The notes below the pieces were generated by a model that saw nothing but the letters and a program-made list of their open reading frames with translations, was not told where the DNA came from and searched no databases. Of a stretch of 64,000 nucleotides of DNA, positions 50,161 through 62,294 are shown in pieces. Source of the stretch: Eremophila alpestris peregrina. Its lineage: Eukaryota; Chordata; Aves; Passeriformes; Alaudidae. The position numbers and the translations under genes are program-made. Location: assembly GCA_009792885.1 (NCBI GenBank), contig WMCF01000025.1:2030840-2094839 (forward strand). The letters are read 5' to 3'. Numbering within the stretch: position 1 is the stretch's first letter; every line of letters starts with the position of its first letter.

Positions 50161-53100
50161 AGTTCAGAGTGTGGGTGAATATAATTCCGTTTTGCTATTT
50201 TCCTAGTTTAATGCTATATCAAGATAGATAGATTATATCTGAAATAATTTTGGTTAGAATCGCTGTAGTTCAGCTTTTCAGCGTGCTTGTTACCAGACAC
50301 CTGTCCAGATGTCCCAGGACATATGTGGTGAGGCTGCTAATGAAATGAAGCTTTCCTTACTGATTTTAAACAATGTGAAGAGGTGAGCTGCTTGCTAAAA
50401 AAACTCAGATTACCCCTCTAGGATGATCAATTGGCCCGCTTCTTCCTCTTTCAACTATTGTTTTTAGGACAGAATTACAATTTTTGTACCAAAAAGGATG
50501 CTGGTGCCATATTCAATATAATTTTTGCCAGTAACACTCAGAGATCTCAAAGATAATGGCCCTAAATTTTCCCTCATATTGATTAAGGTTTTCAAAAAGG
50601 CAGATATGAACTCCAGAAATACTTGGCTTTACAGTTTTAGTATCAATGCAAAATCTATTCAGAGAAATTCTTTACCTATGCTTCAACTTTTTTTTCTGTA
50701 CTTCTACTTATTCTTAAAAAATTGCAACCTATTAATAGAAGAGTAACTTTCACAAGCCAGAAGATAGCCAAAACCTACTTCTAGTGTGGGATAGTTATTT
50801 CTCCTGGAGTACGGTGCTTTTGTGAAATGAACCTATGTTAAACTGGTAGCTTTTCTCACAATATCTTGTGCAGAGAAATTTCAGATTCCCATCTTCTAAT
50901 CTGAGTGACACAAATACATTTTCACTGTGCTTAATTCCTGTTTGCCCTGCAGAGGTACCACTGCTGAGAGACACTTTGATTTCTTTTTCTTGTACTTTAT
51001 CAACAGAATTGTTTGTTAAGAACCATTCATGGAACATTTCAAAGGCAAAGGAGAGGATAACTGTCACAGAAAGCACAATCAGAAACCTTTAGGCTAGGCA
51101 GGATAACTCAGGATGAAATTTAGCAAAAAACATTTGGCTAATGAGTATTCTTGAATAAGAACCCTTTGGGATTATGAAGAATTGGATAAGGAAAGGCATA
51201 TGGAGAGATTATTTGCAAACCAAACAAACATGTGGTGCATTCATGGAGATACACTAAACTGAGCTGCTCAAAGAACAGAATAGCCTTTTTTTTTCAATTG
51301 AAAATGGCAGAATTTATCAAAATGTAATTTTTTCCTGGGTTAGGATGATAAATTTAAACAATACAAATCATAGTGAAAATGTAATCTGTGAGTAAGTGCC
51401 CATTTGGCTTTTGTTTGTTTAAAAAGAAACTGTTGCAACTGTATCAAAATAGTGTGATAACTTTTTGTCAGCATTTTATAATAATACAACATGACACATT
51501 TAAATTTCATTGACTTAGCATCTTTCTGTAGAAAACTACTTCCCTGGAAATTTTTTAATCAACTTGCAGATGAAATAGTGCACAATAAATGTTTTCCATT
51601 TCTTTACCTCCTTCTCTGCATAGTGAGTGCTCATCTCATCAAAATCAGGGAACTTGAGCTCATCTCTTTGCCTTTTCCCACCCAGCCCACCTTAGTAGCC
51701 TGTCTTACCCTCAGAGTCGAAGGAGATGAAGAAATACTTGGCTCCTGGAATAAAACCTTCTATGGGGAAAAGTAAACCGTAAAGAAAAAAAAATATTTAG
51801 TAAAAATGCATCAAGAATTCCCTTTAAGGATACCTGCAGATCTGAATAATTCCCTGAAGAAATTAGCACTTTCAACTTAGTTTTTAAGTGGTGTTCTATT
51901 TTAATGTTAAAGCTGGCCCTCAGAAGTGAAGATACTAAGAACAATTTAGGTGCTCCAGGTTTTTCTGATAGAGAGCTTGTCACTGCAGATGCATCCTGCC
52001 AGGCACTGTTTGGAGCTGGTGATAAAAATTAAATCCTCCAGCTCCTGAAGGCTCAGAAATCAGAGGCTGCAGGGATGTTCTTCCCCTGATTGAAAACCAG
52101 AAATAAATAGCAAAAAGGAAAGACTTTATTCATACATCAAGGAGAAAGGGCTTTTGGTTTTAAACTTGCCACAACACTTTATGTTCCTAAATATGTTAAA
52201 AGGGCTCATTCTCTTCAGTCTAAGCCTGGAGATGCATGACTGTGCCACTGGCAAGGGTTCATTTTAGCATTTCTGCTGATGTTCTTGATGCCTGGTTCAA
52301 GGAGACATTTGGCTTAATTTGGAAACCTCTTCTGCTTTGAGTTTCCTGGAACCATAAATATTAATAGAGTCGCTATTGCATATTATCTTCTAGCCACAAA
52401 ATTTCTGGAAAATATTTCTTACGAAGTAGCCTCTAAAGTGAGTTGAAAGATGAGTGCTGTGCTAGATGGAATGGTAAGAGGTAGCATCAAGATGACGTTT
52501 TCTAAGCATTCTGATTGCTCATCTCTGGTTTTTCACAAGCAATAATGCTAAAGGTCTTGCCTACAGCATAAATAAACTATGTAGAGAATTTACCTGAATA
52601 TCATCTCACAGTTTTTTACAGAGCTTTGTATTTACGATGTTTTCATTGGAAAATGGTGTTTTAGATATAAATATATACATATAGAAATTGTATCTATTAA
52701 ATGAAATCTATTAACACTCCTGTGGGTATTTTGGAAAATGATAACACTTGATTATAATCTATTATGATAAAGCTGATATGTTCTTTAATTTTTAGCCATG
52801 AGGTCACTGGAAATTGGAGCAGCTCACCCGAGATTTTTTTAGATTGCATGTATCTGGAAATTGGTGTATCAAGAGTGTGGGGCCATTTTTCCCACCAAAA
52901 CTTTATTTAGACATAAATTAATTCAGGGGATTCCTCTAATATTCTATGCCCAGTGCAGCTACAGGATTATAGCCAGTTACTTTTGGTCTTATGGCCTATT
53001 AATGTACAGTATTTTAGATGAACCTATACAATTGACAGTATACCCAGGCCTCCCAAAAAGTTCCCTGGTGACTTTGAATTGTATTGTATGGTAGTGATGT

Positions 53101-55649
53101 ACAATTCCTTTTACAGGGCAACTGTGATGACGTTCATAGTACCAGCATTCCCAAAACACTTAAAAATACTTGGATTGAATTCAGTGTTCTTGTAAGTAGG
53201 GCAAGGGTACAACACAGCTGCATAACAATTCAACTTAGTTATGTGCAGCTATCAGGAGATTGAAAGCTGTTTGGGGAAAATGGATGAGAGATAGGAATAG
53301 TCACCCCTTTCTCAGTCTCAAGGCTAAACTGGACTTACAATCATCTTACAATCATCTTTCATTCATGTTGGCTCTGTTGCCATGTGAAGTGGCTGTCCAG
53401 TTTTCAAACTCCAGGCTCAAGTCAGTGATACTGAAATTGTAAAATGTTGTCTCTGGTTTGTCTTGGTGTTGGTGTTTGAAATGCAGATTATTCCCATGAA
53501 AACAGATATTAAGGAGGCCTATTCTTTTTAAAGGATATAGAATAGCATTTTAGGGTAAGACAGTGGAAAGATTAAACCCTGTGTTTGCTTGTCTAGAACA
53601 AGATGCAGAAATGTTTCTGTACATACACATAGACAAGTAAATAAATAGCTTAGTGTTCAAAAGTGCTGAGCACATTCAGAAGTAATTGAGCTCAGTGGGA
53701 TTACAAGTGCTTGCTGCCTGCATTATTATTTTAATATCTGTTCTAAAGACTTTAGGAAAATTTAAGATCAGGCTTTTATGCCATCGAACCATAAACTTTC
53801 CTTGTCACACTGTGATTACACCCCCAGTCACCTTCCATCAGCCTAGCCAAGAATCTCAGAAGTTACTGCTATGCTGTAGTCCTAAGAACAGTCATCTTCC
53901 CTTCAACCTTAGAACAAGATCCTGCTTCTTCTCAAATATTTGTGTCCCCATCTCAAATATTTGTCAGGCTTTCTGGAACAAGTTGATTCTAAAAATGTGG
54001 ATTTCATTAACCTTAGTATGAAATGACTGCTTTGTGCTGACTTTACAACTAAAGCTGCTATCAAGGTCCAATCAGGATATGTTATTTTCTCTAGACCCTG
54101 ATGAATTTCACAGACTAATAGTTTCATCCATTTTTATGCTTTACTGTACTTGCATTAAAACTGGACTAATACTGATTTTTGGTGACTCCACTTTCTCCCC
54201 CCCACCCCAATATTGTAATAAAACAGTACTTTTAATAATGTGTGGAAACAGGTCCTAGTACACAATGTGTAGGCCAGTCTCAGCTGATCAGCAGGAACAG
54301 GGTGGTGGCTGGTGGGGTACAGCTGTTATGGATCACCTGAATTCACTGATAGGGAGGCAAACCCTAAAAAACCTGATGCCAGCCCAAGAGGTGCCAGGCT
54401 TGCAACGAGGAAACCTTTGATAGGGAAGGCAATGAGAGGGCTATGTGGAAAGATCAAGTGAGAGAGAGTATTTTAATTTTTGCACATTGCCATCTCAGTT
54501 TTTAGTGCAACAGCTTCTGAGATTTCAAGCTGCTGTACTAGTCTGAAGAATGGAAACTTCTGCTTTTGACTTTGCTTTATCTTCTATCCTCAGATGGGAT
54601 GCTTCATAAAACTTGGAGGGGGTGGGGGGGGAGCCTATAAAAATGTAAAATATTTAACTTGGCACTGACACCTTCATCTAGTTTTAAACAATAATTCAAG
54701 AAATTGTTTCTTCCTGGACAGAGTGGTCCAGCCTGATGCTAGAGTGTTTGTTGGTAAACCTTAGGTTGCTGTATTTTGGTCAATGTCAATAATAACAATG
54801 CAATAACTGCACAGTGCACAAGATTTCACCTTATTTAAAGCAGTTTGCGTGCAATCATATGGAAGTGCATGCAAATGCTTATGTAATCTCCACACCCTGA
54901 CATTTGCAGATGGCTGGATGGTGCCATGTTATTTCTCATGCCACATTTTGACTGCTGCTCTATTTCTGTCATAATAGGCTTGGGTTATGGGACCCCCAGT
55001 GCCTGTTAAAACTAATTACCCTTACCATTATCATCAATTAACCCCAATTAACGTCAGACAGAAATGCAAAAATGGTGAACCATTTTTTACAATTCAGTAC
55101 AGATGACTTCAGAGGAACTGCTGATGACAACTTCAAGCTGTGCATGAGGAACTCAGGCTGCCAAAAAAAAAAAAAAGATTTCTTCTAGGTTATATATGCA
55201 CATCACTTGAGGAGGCCAAGCAATTGGTACTTTCTGTCACCAGGGCACCCAGCTCTTTGGCTGGGAAGGGATGGTGGGTAGAGCACGCAGTAGGACATGT
55301 TCTCCAGAATGGCAGCATTGGCAGCTATGCAAGCAGTTTCACATGGACAATGTACTGCATGTATGGCCTTTGTCCCTTGCCTGATTTCGCTCTGTCTTCC
55401 AGCATTATTAACTATTTTTCCTGGTACATGGCAGCATGCTGTAGAATATTGATTTTGTCAGTCTTATACCTATTTAGTCTAGAAAGGAACATATGTTATT
55501 GAGGCTTTTCAGATCTGGATTTTGCACATCCAGACCTGAGTTTTGCTTTCTGCTTCAGACCCTGTGGGCCTTTGAGTTAGTTTTAAGTTCGGTGTTCACC
55601 AATTTTCAGTTTTCCCGGCCAATGCACCAGTTAAATGTAGTGGTTTTTC
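50161..55649. other. AT-rich non-coding DNA, no gene seen
   Basis: Unique-looking sequence with short open frames only. A tandem pair of the 11-base unit CTTACAATCAT lies at 53334-53355, a G-run (GGGGGTGGGGGGGG) at 54617-54630 and an A run at 55162-55175. Near the right end, TCTGGAT and ATCCAGA form a 7-bp perfect stem (about 55514-55534). No repeat family was recognised. Confidence 0.5.
53334..53355. repeat. Tandem 11-bp unit x2
   Basis: Two exact adjoining copies of CTTACAATCAT. Confidence 0.9.
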
Positions 55650-55712
55650 TGCTGTGAGATAGGATTAAAAGAAAAAGCAAAGCAGGCTCAAACTTAAAAG
55701 ATATAAAGATGG

Positions 55713-55718
55713 TTTATT
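55713..55718 (-). promoter_or_regulatory. Polyadenylation signal AATAAA of LTR-like element copy 2
   Basis: TTTATT on the + strand is AATAAA in the element's sense, in the same conserved block as in copy 1. Confidence 0.5.
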
Positions 55719-56910
55719 CACACACACTAAAAGGAAACAGGGAGGGAAAAAAAACAACAACAAAGAATCAAAATGAAATTTCCAAAACACTTTCCCCCTC
55801 TCCCACCAGCTTCTTTTCTTCTTTACAGACATTCATAAAGGCAAGAACTCAGAACCTAAGGTCTGTACTTATAAAATAATCTTTCATCAATCTCTTTAGA
55901 GAGAGAAGTTTCTTTTGGTTATGGTAACTCTCCACAAGGACAGAAACAGTCCACACGTGGTTCTTTGCTCTCACAGAAGACAGCCGCCCAGAAACAAAAT
56001 TCTGTCTCCGTGGTTCTCCCATAAAGTGCAGTTTTTCTTATCAACTGCACTTGGGTCATGGACTTCATGCATTCTGGGGTGTTATTTTTAAAAGTAACAG
56101 TTCAGGTGCCCAAGATACTCTTCATCCCATTCTAGGGCAGAAACATCTCTCACTTCTACTCAAAGCACTAGCACAGAGGACTTATATCACATCAAGCATC
56201 TTACTCCAGATGCCTCAGGGGACCACAGGGTCACTGCTTCATCTATATCTACTTAGTCTACTGCAAATACCTCTGCTCAAAATTACCAATCTGAACAGTT
56301 ATTTCCCCAGTTCATATTCTCCATGGTTTAAAGATATATTCGAGCATAGTTTGTTACCACAATTCACAAAAGATTTTACAGCCTAAGAGCATCTTCTCAT
56401 CTCCCCATCCCTTAAGACACAACACCTCTTTCACAGACCTCAGTATCTTCATGTAGCCTCAACAGAAATGTCTCTACCATGATATCTTCCTCACTCCCTA
56501 GGAGGATCAGTGTTCTGCAAGCTTCACCTTAACAAAAACAGGGCTGACTGTAGCTCCGGGCTGTGGACGGCCACGTGCTCTCGGCCGGGTGATGGCGGCA
56601 GCTCTAGAAAAGCTCTGAGGCCACATGGGCGGAGGGGGTGGGGGGAAGAAACAGGAACGGCGGCTGAGGTCTCGATGGCTCCCATGGTGGTGGATGCAGC
56701 TTTCGCCTCCTAAACCCCTCGGTCTCATTCGGGGTAGGCTCAACCCGGGCTCGGAGCCGCTCCAGGTAGAAGGCAGTGGAGGGGGGAATCAGCTGCAGTC
56801 TCTCCACTAACAGCGGCTGGAACTCAGTCCGGGCAGAGCTGGAGCACACACCTCTGCCTCCCTCTGCCCAAGAGTCACTGAGCATAGCAGGTATTCCAAG
56901 CTAGGCCAGG

Positions 56911-56940
56911 GGCCCGGCAGAGCCCGGCAGAGCCCGGCGG
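56911..56940. repeat. GC-rich tandem repeat inside LTR-like element, 10-bp unit x3
   Basis: Three near-identical copies of (A/G)GCCCGGCAG, the last ending in GG. The matching part of copy 1 (about 131-170) has related but longer CTGCTGAGCCCTG repeats. Confidence 0.85.
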
Positions 56941-57036
56941 GGCCCGAGCTCCCTCCGGCCGGAGGGAGCTGGAGCTGCCCCCACCTCTCCTGAGGCGAGC
57001 AGCGGACGAAGAGGAGGCAGTTCCCAAAATCCTCAG

Positions 57037-57046
57037 CTTTTATAAA
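57037..57046 (-). promoter_or_regulatory. TATA box of LTR-like element copy 2
   Basis: The reverse complement reads TTTATAAAAG, as in copy 1. Confidence 0.5.
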
Positions 57047-57083
57047 GGTGCTCATTCACGAAAACGAACTCACTTTTTCCTCA

Positions 57084-60000
57084 CTGGCTGAACCATGTGT
57101 CAATCTAAGGTCCTTGCAGATAACTATTTCCTTTTTTTAACTAAAAGTTATGCTAAACCATAACAGCCTTGCTGAGTAAGGACTAAGCTTTCTGCTTTAC
57201 ACCTCATTGGAAGTGATAGTGAACTTGTCTCTGGAGAATTTGGTTCTTCATCTCTTTAAAGGAAAGTAACTTCAAGTTAGTTGCAAGATTCTGCATGTGC
57301 AGAAGGAAGGGCAATGGCTTGCAGGTATATAACCCAACTCTGGATTATACCAGAGTTGTTCCCTCAAAAACCTAAATGAAGTAGCCTGCTCAGCAACAGG
57401 TATTATAATGTCAGTGTGTACAGTTTTGCTACATATGCTTTTCAGCCAGAGCTTTGCTCTTAATCAAAGAATGAGGGATGGAGTCACTCAACTGTAATAA
57501 ATATCATAATGTTATTCCTGTAAGACATATGTGATAGCACAAATGTATAAATGTTGTTGGTTCATGAATGCCAGGACTCACACAAGATTTGAAGTCCTGG
57601 TTGTGGTTCTAGTGCCAGTGGATTTATGAAAGGAGTCAGTTCACAATGTTCAAATCTTCTGCAATGTTTTCTAAATGAGTGACTTTATCCTGGCTGCTTT
57701 ACAGGACAAAGCTGTACATTATGGGGATAAAGCTCTTTTTAAAATCCTCTCACTGTGTCTGCTAGTATAACTCCTCTGTATCCTCTCGCATCACTCGTCA
57801 CTTTCTGATCCTTTCTGTTGGCACCACCTGCACTGGGATTTGGAAAGCTTTCAGGGATGACTATTGCATGTGTGTAAGCTGAAGATGATTGTTTTTCATT
57901 ATTCTGTTAGGATGTAGTGTGGTAGTTATGACAAATACTGTGACAACTAAGTCTCTTGTTATTTGAACAGATTTAATTCTCAATCGTAGTTGACAAATGT
58001 CCCTAATCTTTCACTTTTTTGCAGTGAAGCAACGAACACCAGTCATTTAAAAAATGAATGTTTTGCTTATTTCAGAATTCAAAATTTTTTCTTTGCATCG
58101 GTTTTCTGCTTTAAAAATGTAACCTCTTTCAACACACAGTACAAAGAAGCACCACTAGCTATGTTGTGAAAGATTATCATAAAAGAGAACAATATACGCA
58201 TCTTTGAGGTATACCTGTAGCAATAATTCATTTCTTTCTGTGGTCCTGGTTACCATATTTTACACAACAGCTGTGAAAATGCTGAAGGCATTAGGCTTCA
58301 GGGAGCACAAGTGTGATCTACTGGTCAAAGTATAGGACTGAGAAGGGAAAATTTATACTGCAGGTCTGTGTTTGTGGTGGTGTTTAAATCATTCTATCTG
58401 ATCAACTCAAAGGCAGCTTGGTAATATACAATGGTATCTCAGCCATACCTCATGGCTTTTCTGTCTGAAAAACAGAGTAGGAACAGAAACCATTATCTTA
58501 TTGACCACAACACTGTTTGGCCCTCGAGAAAGATCAGTAAAAATATATATATACTCCACAGAAAGGCACAAGGAAACTAAATATCAAAAATATTTTAAAA
58601 TCATTTAGAATTTTACCCCTGCTGTTCTTTTTGCCTCATAGGGTTTATACTGTGGAGTACTGATGCTTTAAATCCCTTGTGAATGTTAAGCTTTGTGAAC
58701 TGTTTTAAAAACTTCAGTTGAGAAGCACTATGTAAGCCAATGTATTGGTATTAGTATTAATATTAGTATTAGTATTAACTAATTAGTAGTATTAGTAGTA
58801 TTAACAATATCAGTATTAACTGCTTTATTATACAGTGCTCTTACGTGTCAAGAAATATAAATACTGGAAGGGCAGTATTTGTCAGTCATAGGCCTAGAAG
58901 AGTTTATGCAACTTGGAATGACAGGTTTGGAGTTTTTAATAATTTTTCCAAGTGTTTGAAGAAATACATATTTCAAGAATTTCACTTTTCAAATTCTAAC
59001 ATCAAGAAAGAGATTTTCTTCTCTATCCCTGAGACAAGAGCAACTAGCTCTCTCTCCTGAGTAGAAAGGAAGAAAGTATGTCAGGTGAAGAGAGGGGCTG
59101 ACTTCCTCTATTACTACCATGAAGTTGTCTCTGACTCTTGAAACATGTTGAATTTTTCTTGCTATAAGGATCCCAAGCTTGTATTTTGTTATTACCCAAG
59201 TACTCTTTGATAATGAAATTACCAAAGAGTAAACTTATCTGGAATTTCAAAATCTCAGACAGGTCTTGGTCTCCATTTAATAGAGTCTTACTCATCTCTT
59301 TGTGTAACATTTTATTAGAAAATCATGATACTCTGCACATTATTTTCTTGAATTTTTGGATATCTATCCTGAGACAAAAATGTGGAGCATGTGTTACTGC
59401 AAATAAAATTTTTACTTTGCCAATAACAGCTTTATAAACATTGGCATGGTTCTGTCTCTTTTTCTGCAAGCTAGTATTTCTTTTTACTAACCACACCAAA
59501 ACTGGGATGTGGACATGTGACATTTTCTTATTTACATGGAGTTTTAATGAACAAAAATGAAACGTGTTAGAATTTAAAGGATTTGCGTTGTTGTAGTTCT
59601 GACTAGGTGCAGGCAGTTGCATACCAGTGCTTTTGTTAATGTTAACTACTGTACAGTAGCTGCTATCAAGAAATTCAAGAGTACAAAAAAGCTTTGGTTT
59701 CATTTTACTGAGCAAAGTAGATTTTTTCTGAAGAACTTACATGATGTACAACATGGTTACTTCGGATGGCTGCTGAAAATTTTGAAACTCTATGGAAACA
59801 TTTTTTCCAAAGTGACAGTAACTTCTCATTATTAATTCAAGAATCTCAGGTTCTTAGAAATGGTGAACTTCAGCACAAGGCTGTGAGAGCACTGCTGGCA
59901 GACCCATGCAGCAAATGCACCAAGACTGCCAGCACACAGAGATTTACCTAACCACAGTTTTGGCTGGGTATAGAAAAACTGAGATACTCTCAGCCATTCA

Positions 60001-60999
60001 AAGGGAAATCCCAGAAGTAAATTCTTGTTGCTGTGGATGATAGATTTATATTCATTCTATCCATGCCATTACATTTATTAGATTGATTTCCCCTTTTGGT
60101 CTTATTTACAGAGCTTCCCTTTCCTTCTATTTTTTTTAACTGCTACTGCCTAAGAGGCCTTGTAAAGACCAAAAACATACCAATCCCAAATCTGAGCACT
60201 TTCAGCGTAATAAATGTCTCAGACGTGCCTGTCAAGGTCTGACATTACCCCGTTTTCATTATATGACAATTGGCAGGTAGGTGTCTGATGTTTGAAAGGG
60301 TGCTTGCTTTGTGCTTCATCTGCCCTTCTGCTTTTTTTGCAAAATTCTCTTACTACCTTATGCCGTTAATATTTTCTATGAATTTGATGAAAGACAGAAA
60401 TCATTCATTTTTCACTTCCTTTTCACAAATCCCCCGATTCTTTGTTGCGCATAATAAATTCTGACTATTTCTGTTCCTCTACCCACATACTTCAGCAAGC
60501 TGGAGAGCTGACTTAGGCCTTCTGCCTGCCAGTCAGATGCTGTAGAAGGATGTCTCCACGTGCAAGATGAGGGACACTGGCTGGGTCAAGTGGGCATGTT
60601 CACTTTGCCAAGTGTCAATTCCAATTACAGAATGCTATCTCCCAACATTTTAAAACATGCAGTCCTTCCTAAAAGTACATGGAGTATTTCTTAATTGCAG
60701 GAAAACTCTCTCTCTATTAATTTTTTATGAAGCTAAGCATAAAAAATTTAAGTGAAAACTTTTAAAGGGTATAGCTTGAAACTTAAGATTTGTAGTTTTG
60801 CTGCAGCACAACTGACTCCAAACTCTAACCTGTAAATTGGCACAAGTTTCATTGTGCAGCAATTTATTTTCAATTCCATTATCAGCTTCTTAGACTCAAC
60901 ATAACATGATTGTTCCTTTCTTTGGCTAGGCAATGCAGTTCTTGAATATTATAAGCCACAGACTTGAATCAAACTCTGAAGTCTTTAGAGTCCAAGAAA
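57084..60999. other. AT-rich non-coding DNA, no gene seen
   Basis: Unique-looking sequence apart from the TATTAG-type tract at 58744-58820. Open frames (for example 59323-59715 on the - strand) have no recognisable domain. Confidence 0.5.
58744..58820. repeat. TATTAG/TAGTAT simple repeat
   Basis: Irregular repeats of TATTAG, TATTAA and TAGTAT over about 75 bases, likely length-variable. Confidence 0.85.
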
Positions 61000-61321
61000 G
61001 TGCTTCTAGTGCCGCTCACTGATACCAGTGGTGTTGGGAGGAAGCTCTTTTGTTATAAATGAGAGTGGTAGAACTTTGGAGCAGGTTGCCCAGGGACTGG
61101 TTGTGCATTCATCAGCAAGTGGTAAGCAACTGGATTCTGCATTACTTATCTTGTATATTCTTTAATAATAATTATTATTTTCTTTTTCTGTCCCATGAAA
61201 ATGTTTGTAACTCAACCCACAAATGTTCATCTTTTTCCTGATTCTCTCCCCCATCCCACGTGGTGGGGTCTGAGCAAACATCTGCATGGTGCTCAGCTGC
61301 CTGCTGGGTTAAGCCACAACA
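61000..61321 (+). mobile_element. Avian ERVL-type LTR, 3' part
   Basis: GGGACTGG followed by GCATTCATCAGCAAGTGG, then TGCATTACTTATCTTGTATA, an AATAATTATTATT stretch, AACTCAACCCAC, GATTCTCTCCCCCATCCCAC, GTGCTCAGCTGCCTGCTGGG and the ending TTAAGCCACAACA (to 61321) follow the usual order of the 3' half of avian ERVL LTRs. The 5' half is missing here. The left limit is approximate, near 61000-61030. It is a different subfamily or more diverged copy than the LTR at 46595-47141. Confidence 0.75.
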
Positions 61322-62170
61322 ACAACTTAAGGACTTCCTTTTTCTGGTCTTATGATTACCTTACCAAGCCCAGGGGCCTCTCCCTTCTCTAGTGGGATTT
61401 ACTTCACCCTGATGCAGAATCACAGATGCATACTAATATGATGGTTTCCTTCTCCCAGTTCAGTTTTAGCTAATAGGTTGCTTATAGGTGTGTGAAAACC
61501 TGGCTACTGGTCACTGTATCACATTTAACTTCCTGATCATTGCTGATGGTATACATTACTCTCTTAGATAAAATAAGACTCCTAAGCAATATTTCTAAAG
61601 CTATGAATTATGTCTGCAGTGCTTCTCAGAATTTAGTATAGAAGAATTTTAGATAGTTGAGACTCTATCAAATACAAGATTGACTTTTATTTTTTTTTTT
61701 TATTTTTAATTGCTGGCTAGTAAAAACCACTTTGGAAAAGGCCCAAATGACAAAAGACCAACAATATTTACTTAATTAAAGCTCCTAGTCATATTGGAGG
61801 CAATATCTTCTTACAAGGTTTCCAACATTTTCAAGAAAAAAACCCAAACCACTAGATCTAATGTCAGATTCTCTGTGAACAAAGGATATTGTTACATAGT
61901 GAACTGTCTGCTACAGCTTGAAAACCATCTGCAAGCACAAAAAAGACTGTCAAAATTCATTAAGAATAGGATTATTTTAAATTAACAAAAGTAATCTTCT
62001 TTTTTCCCACCACCTATTTGCACTTCAGAAATGAAGAGCAAAGGTGTCTTTGAAATGAAAGCTCTTCTGTTTGAAAAAGAGTATTTTTATGAGGAATATT
62101 CTATATAGTAAAAATTTGTCGTCAAAACCACTATTCACAATGCCTCAGTGTGCTGCCAGAAGTGTCAAAA
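61322..62170. other. AT-rich non-coding DNA, no gene seen
   Basis: Unique-looking DNA between two ERVL LTR pieces, with a T run at 61690-61702. No gene or further repeat was recognised. Confidence 0.5.
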
Positions 62171-62290
62171 TTGGTTTTGGCTGGAACTAAAATAATTTTT
62201 TTCATAGTAGCTAGTATGGAGTTATATTTTGGATTTGTCCTGGAAATAGTGTTAATAACAGATGTTTTTGTTACTGCTGAGCATTGTTTA
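62171..62290 (+). mobile_element. Avian ERVL-type LTR, 5' part only
   Basis: The order TTTTGGCTGG, TTTTTTTCATAGTAGC, TAGTATGGAGTTATATTTTG, GATTTGTCCTGGAAATAGTG, TTAATAACAGATG and TTACTGCTGAGCATTG matches the first 120 or so bases of the avian ERVL LTR. It stops where the CR1 3' end begins (about 62295) and does not resume beyond that CR1. Confidence 0.7.
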
Positions 62291-62294
62291 TTCT

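Larger units (their letters stand above)
55650..57083 (-). mobile_element. LTR-like interspersed element, copy 2 (inverted relative to copy 1)
   Basis: The reverse complement of this segment aligns with 1-1306 from TGAGTTCGTTTT through the TATA box (+ 57037-57046), the GC-rich leader and the AATAAA signal (+ TTTATT, 55713-55718) to the 3' end CTCACAGCA (+ TGCTGTGAG from 55650). It is longer than copy 1, mainly because of about 110 extra bases at roughly 56745-56855. A 10-base unit repeated three times (56911-56940) makes a further difference. The terminal CTCA (57080-57083) and TGTGAG (from 55653) are weak inverted repeats, so the right limit is approximate. Flanks show no convincing target duplication. 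Many small differences from copy 1 indicate separate old insertions. Confidence 0.6.

Noticed and set aside
51491..51775. 94-codon frame whose end (Gly-Asp-Glu-Glu-Ile-Leu-Gly-Ser-Trp) faintly recalls a CBM20 carbohydrate-binding motif
   Set aside because: Only a few residues agree, the rest does not fit the domain, and no neighbouring exon is visible.
56051..56386. 111-codon open frame on the + strand, similar to a - strand frame at 707-910
   Set aside because: Both lie antisense in the two copies of the LTR-like element. Their similarity reflects the shared repeat, not a protein family.
61058..61105. GGAGCAGGTTGCCCAGGGACT read as a CR1 3' piece
   Set aside because: The text continues in the order of the avian ERVL LTR (GGGACTGG, then GCATTCATCAGC), so it belongs to that LTR.
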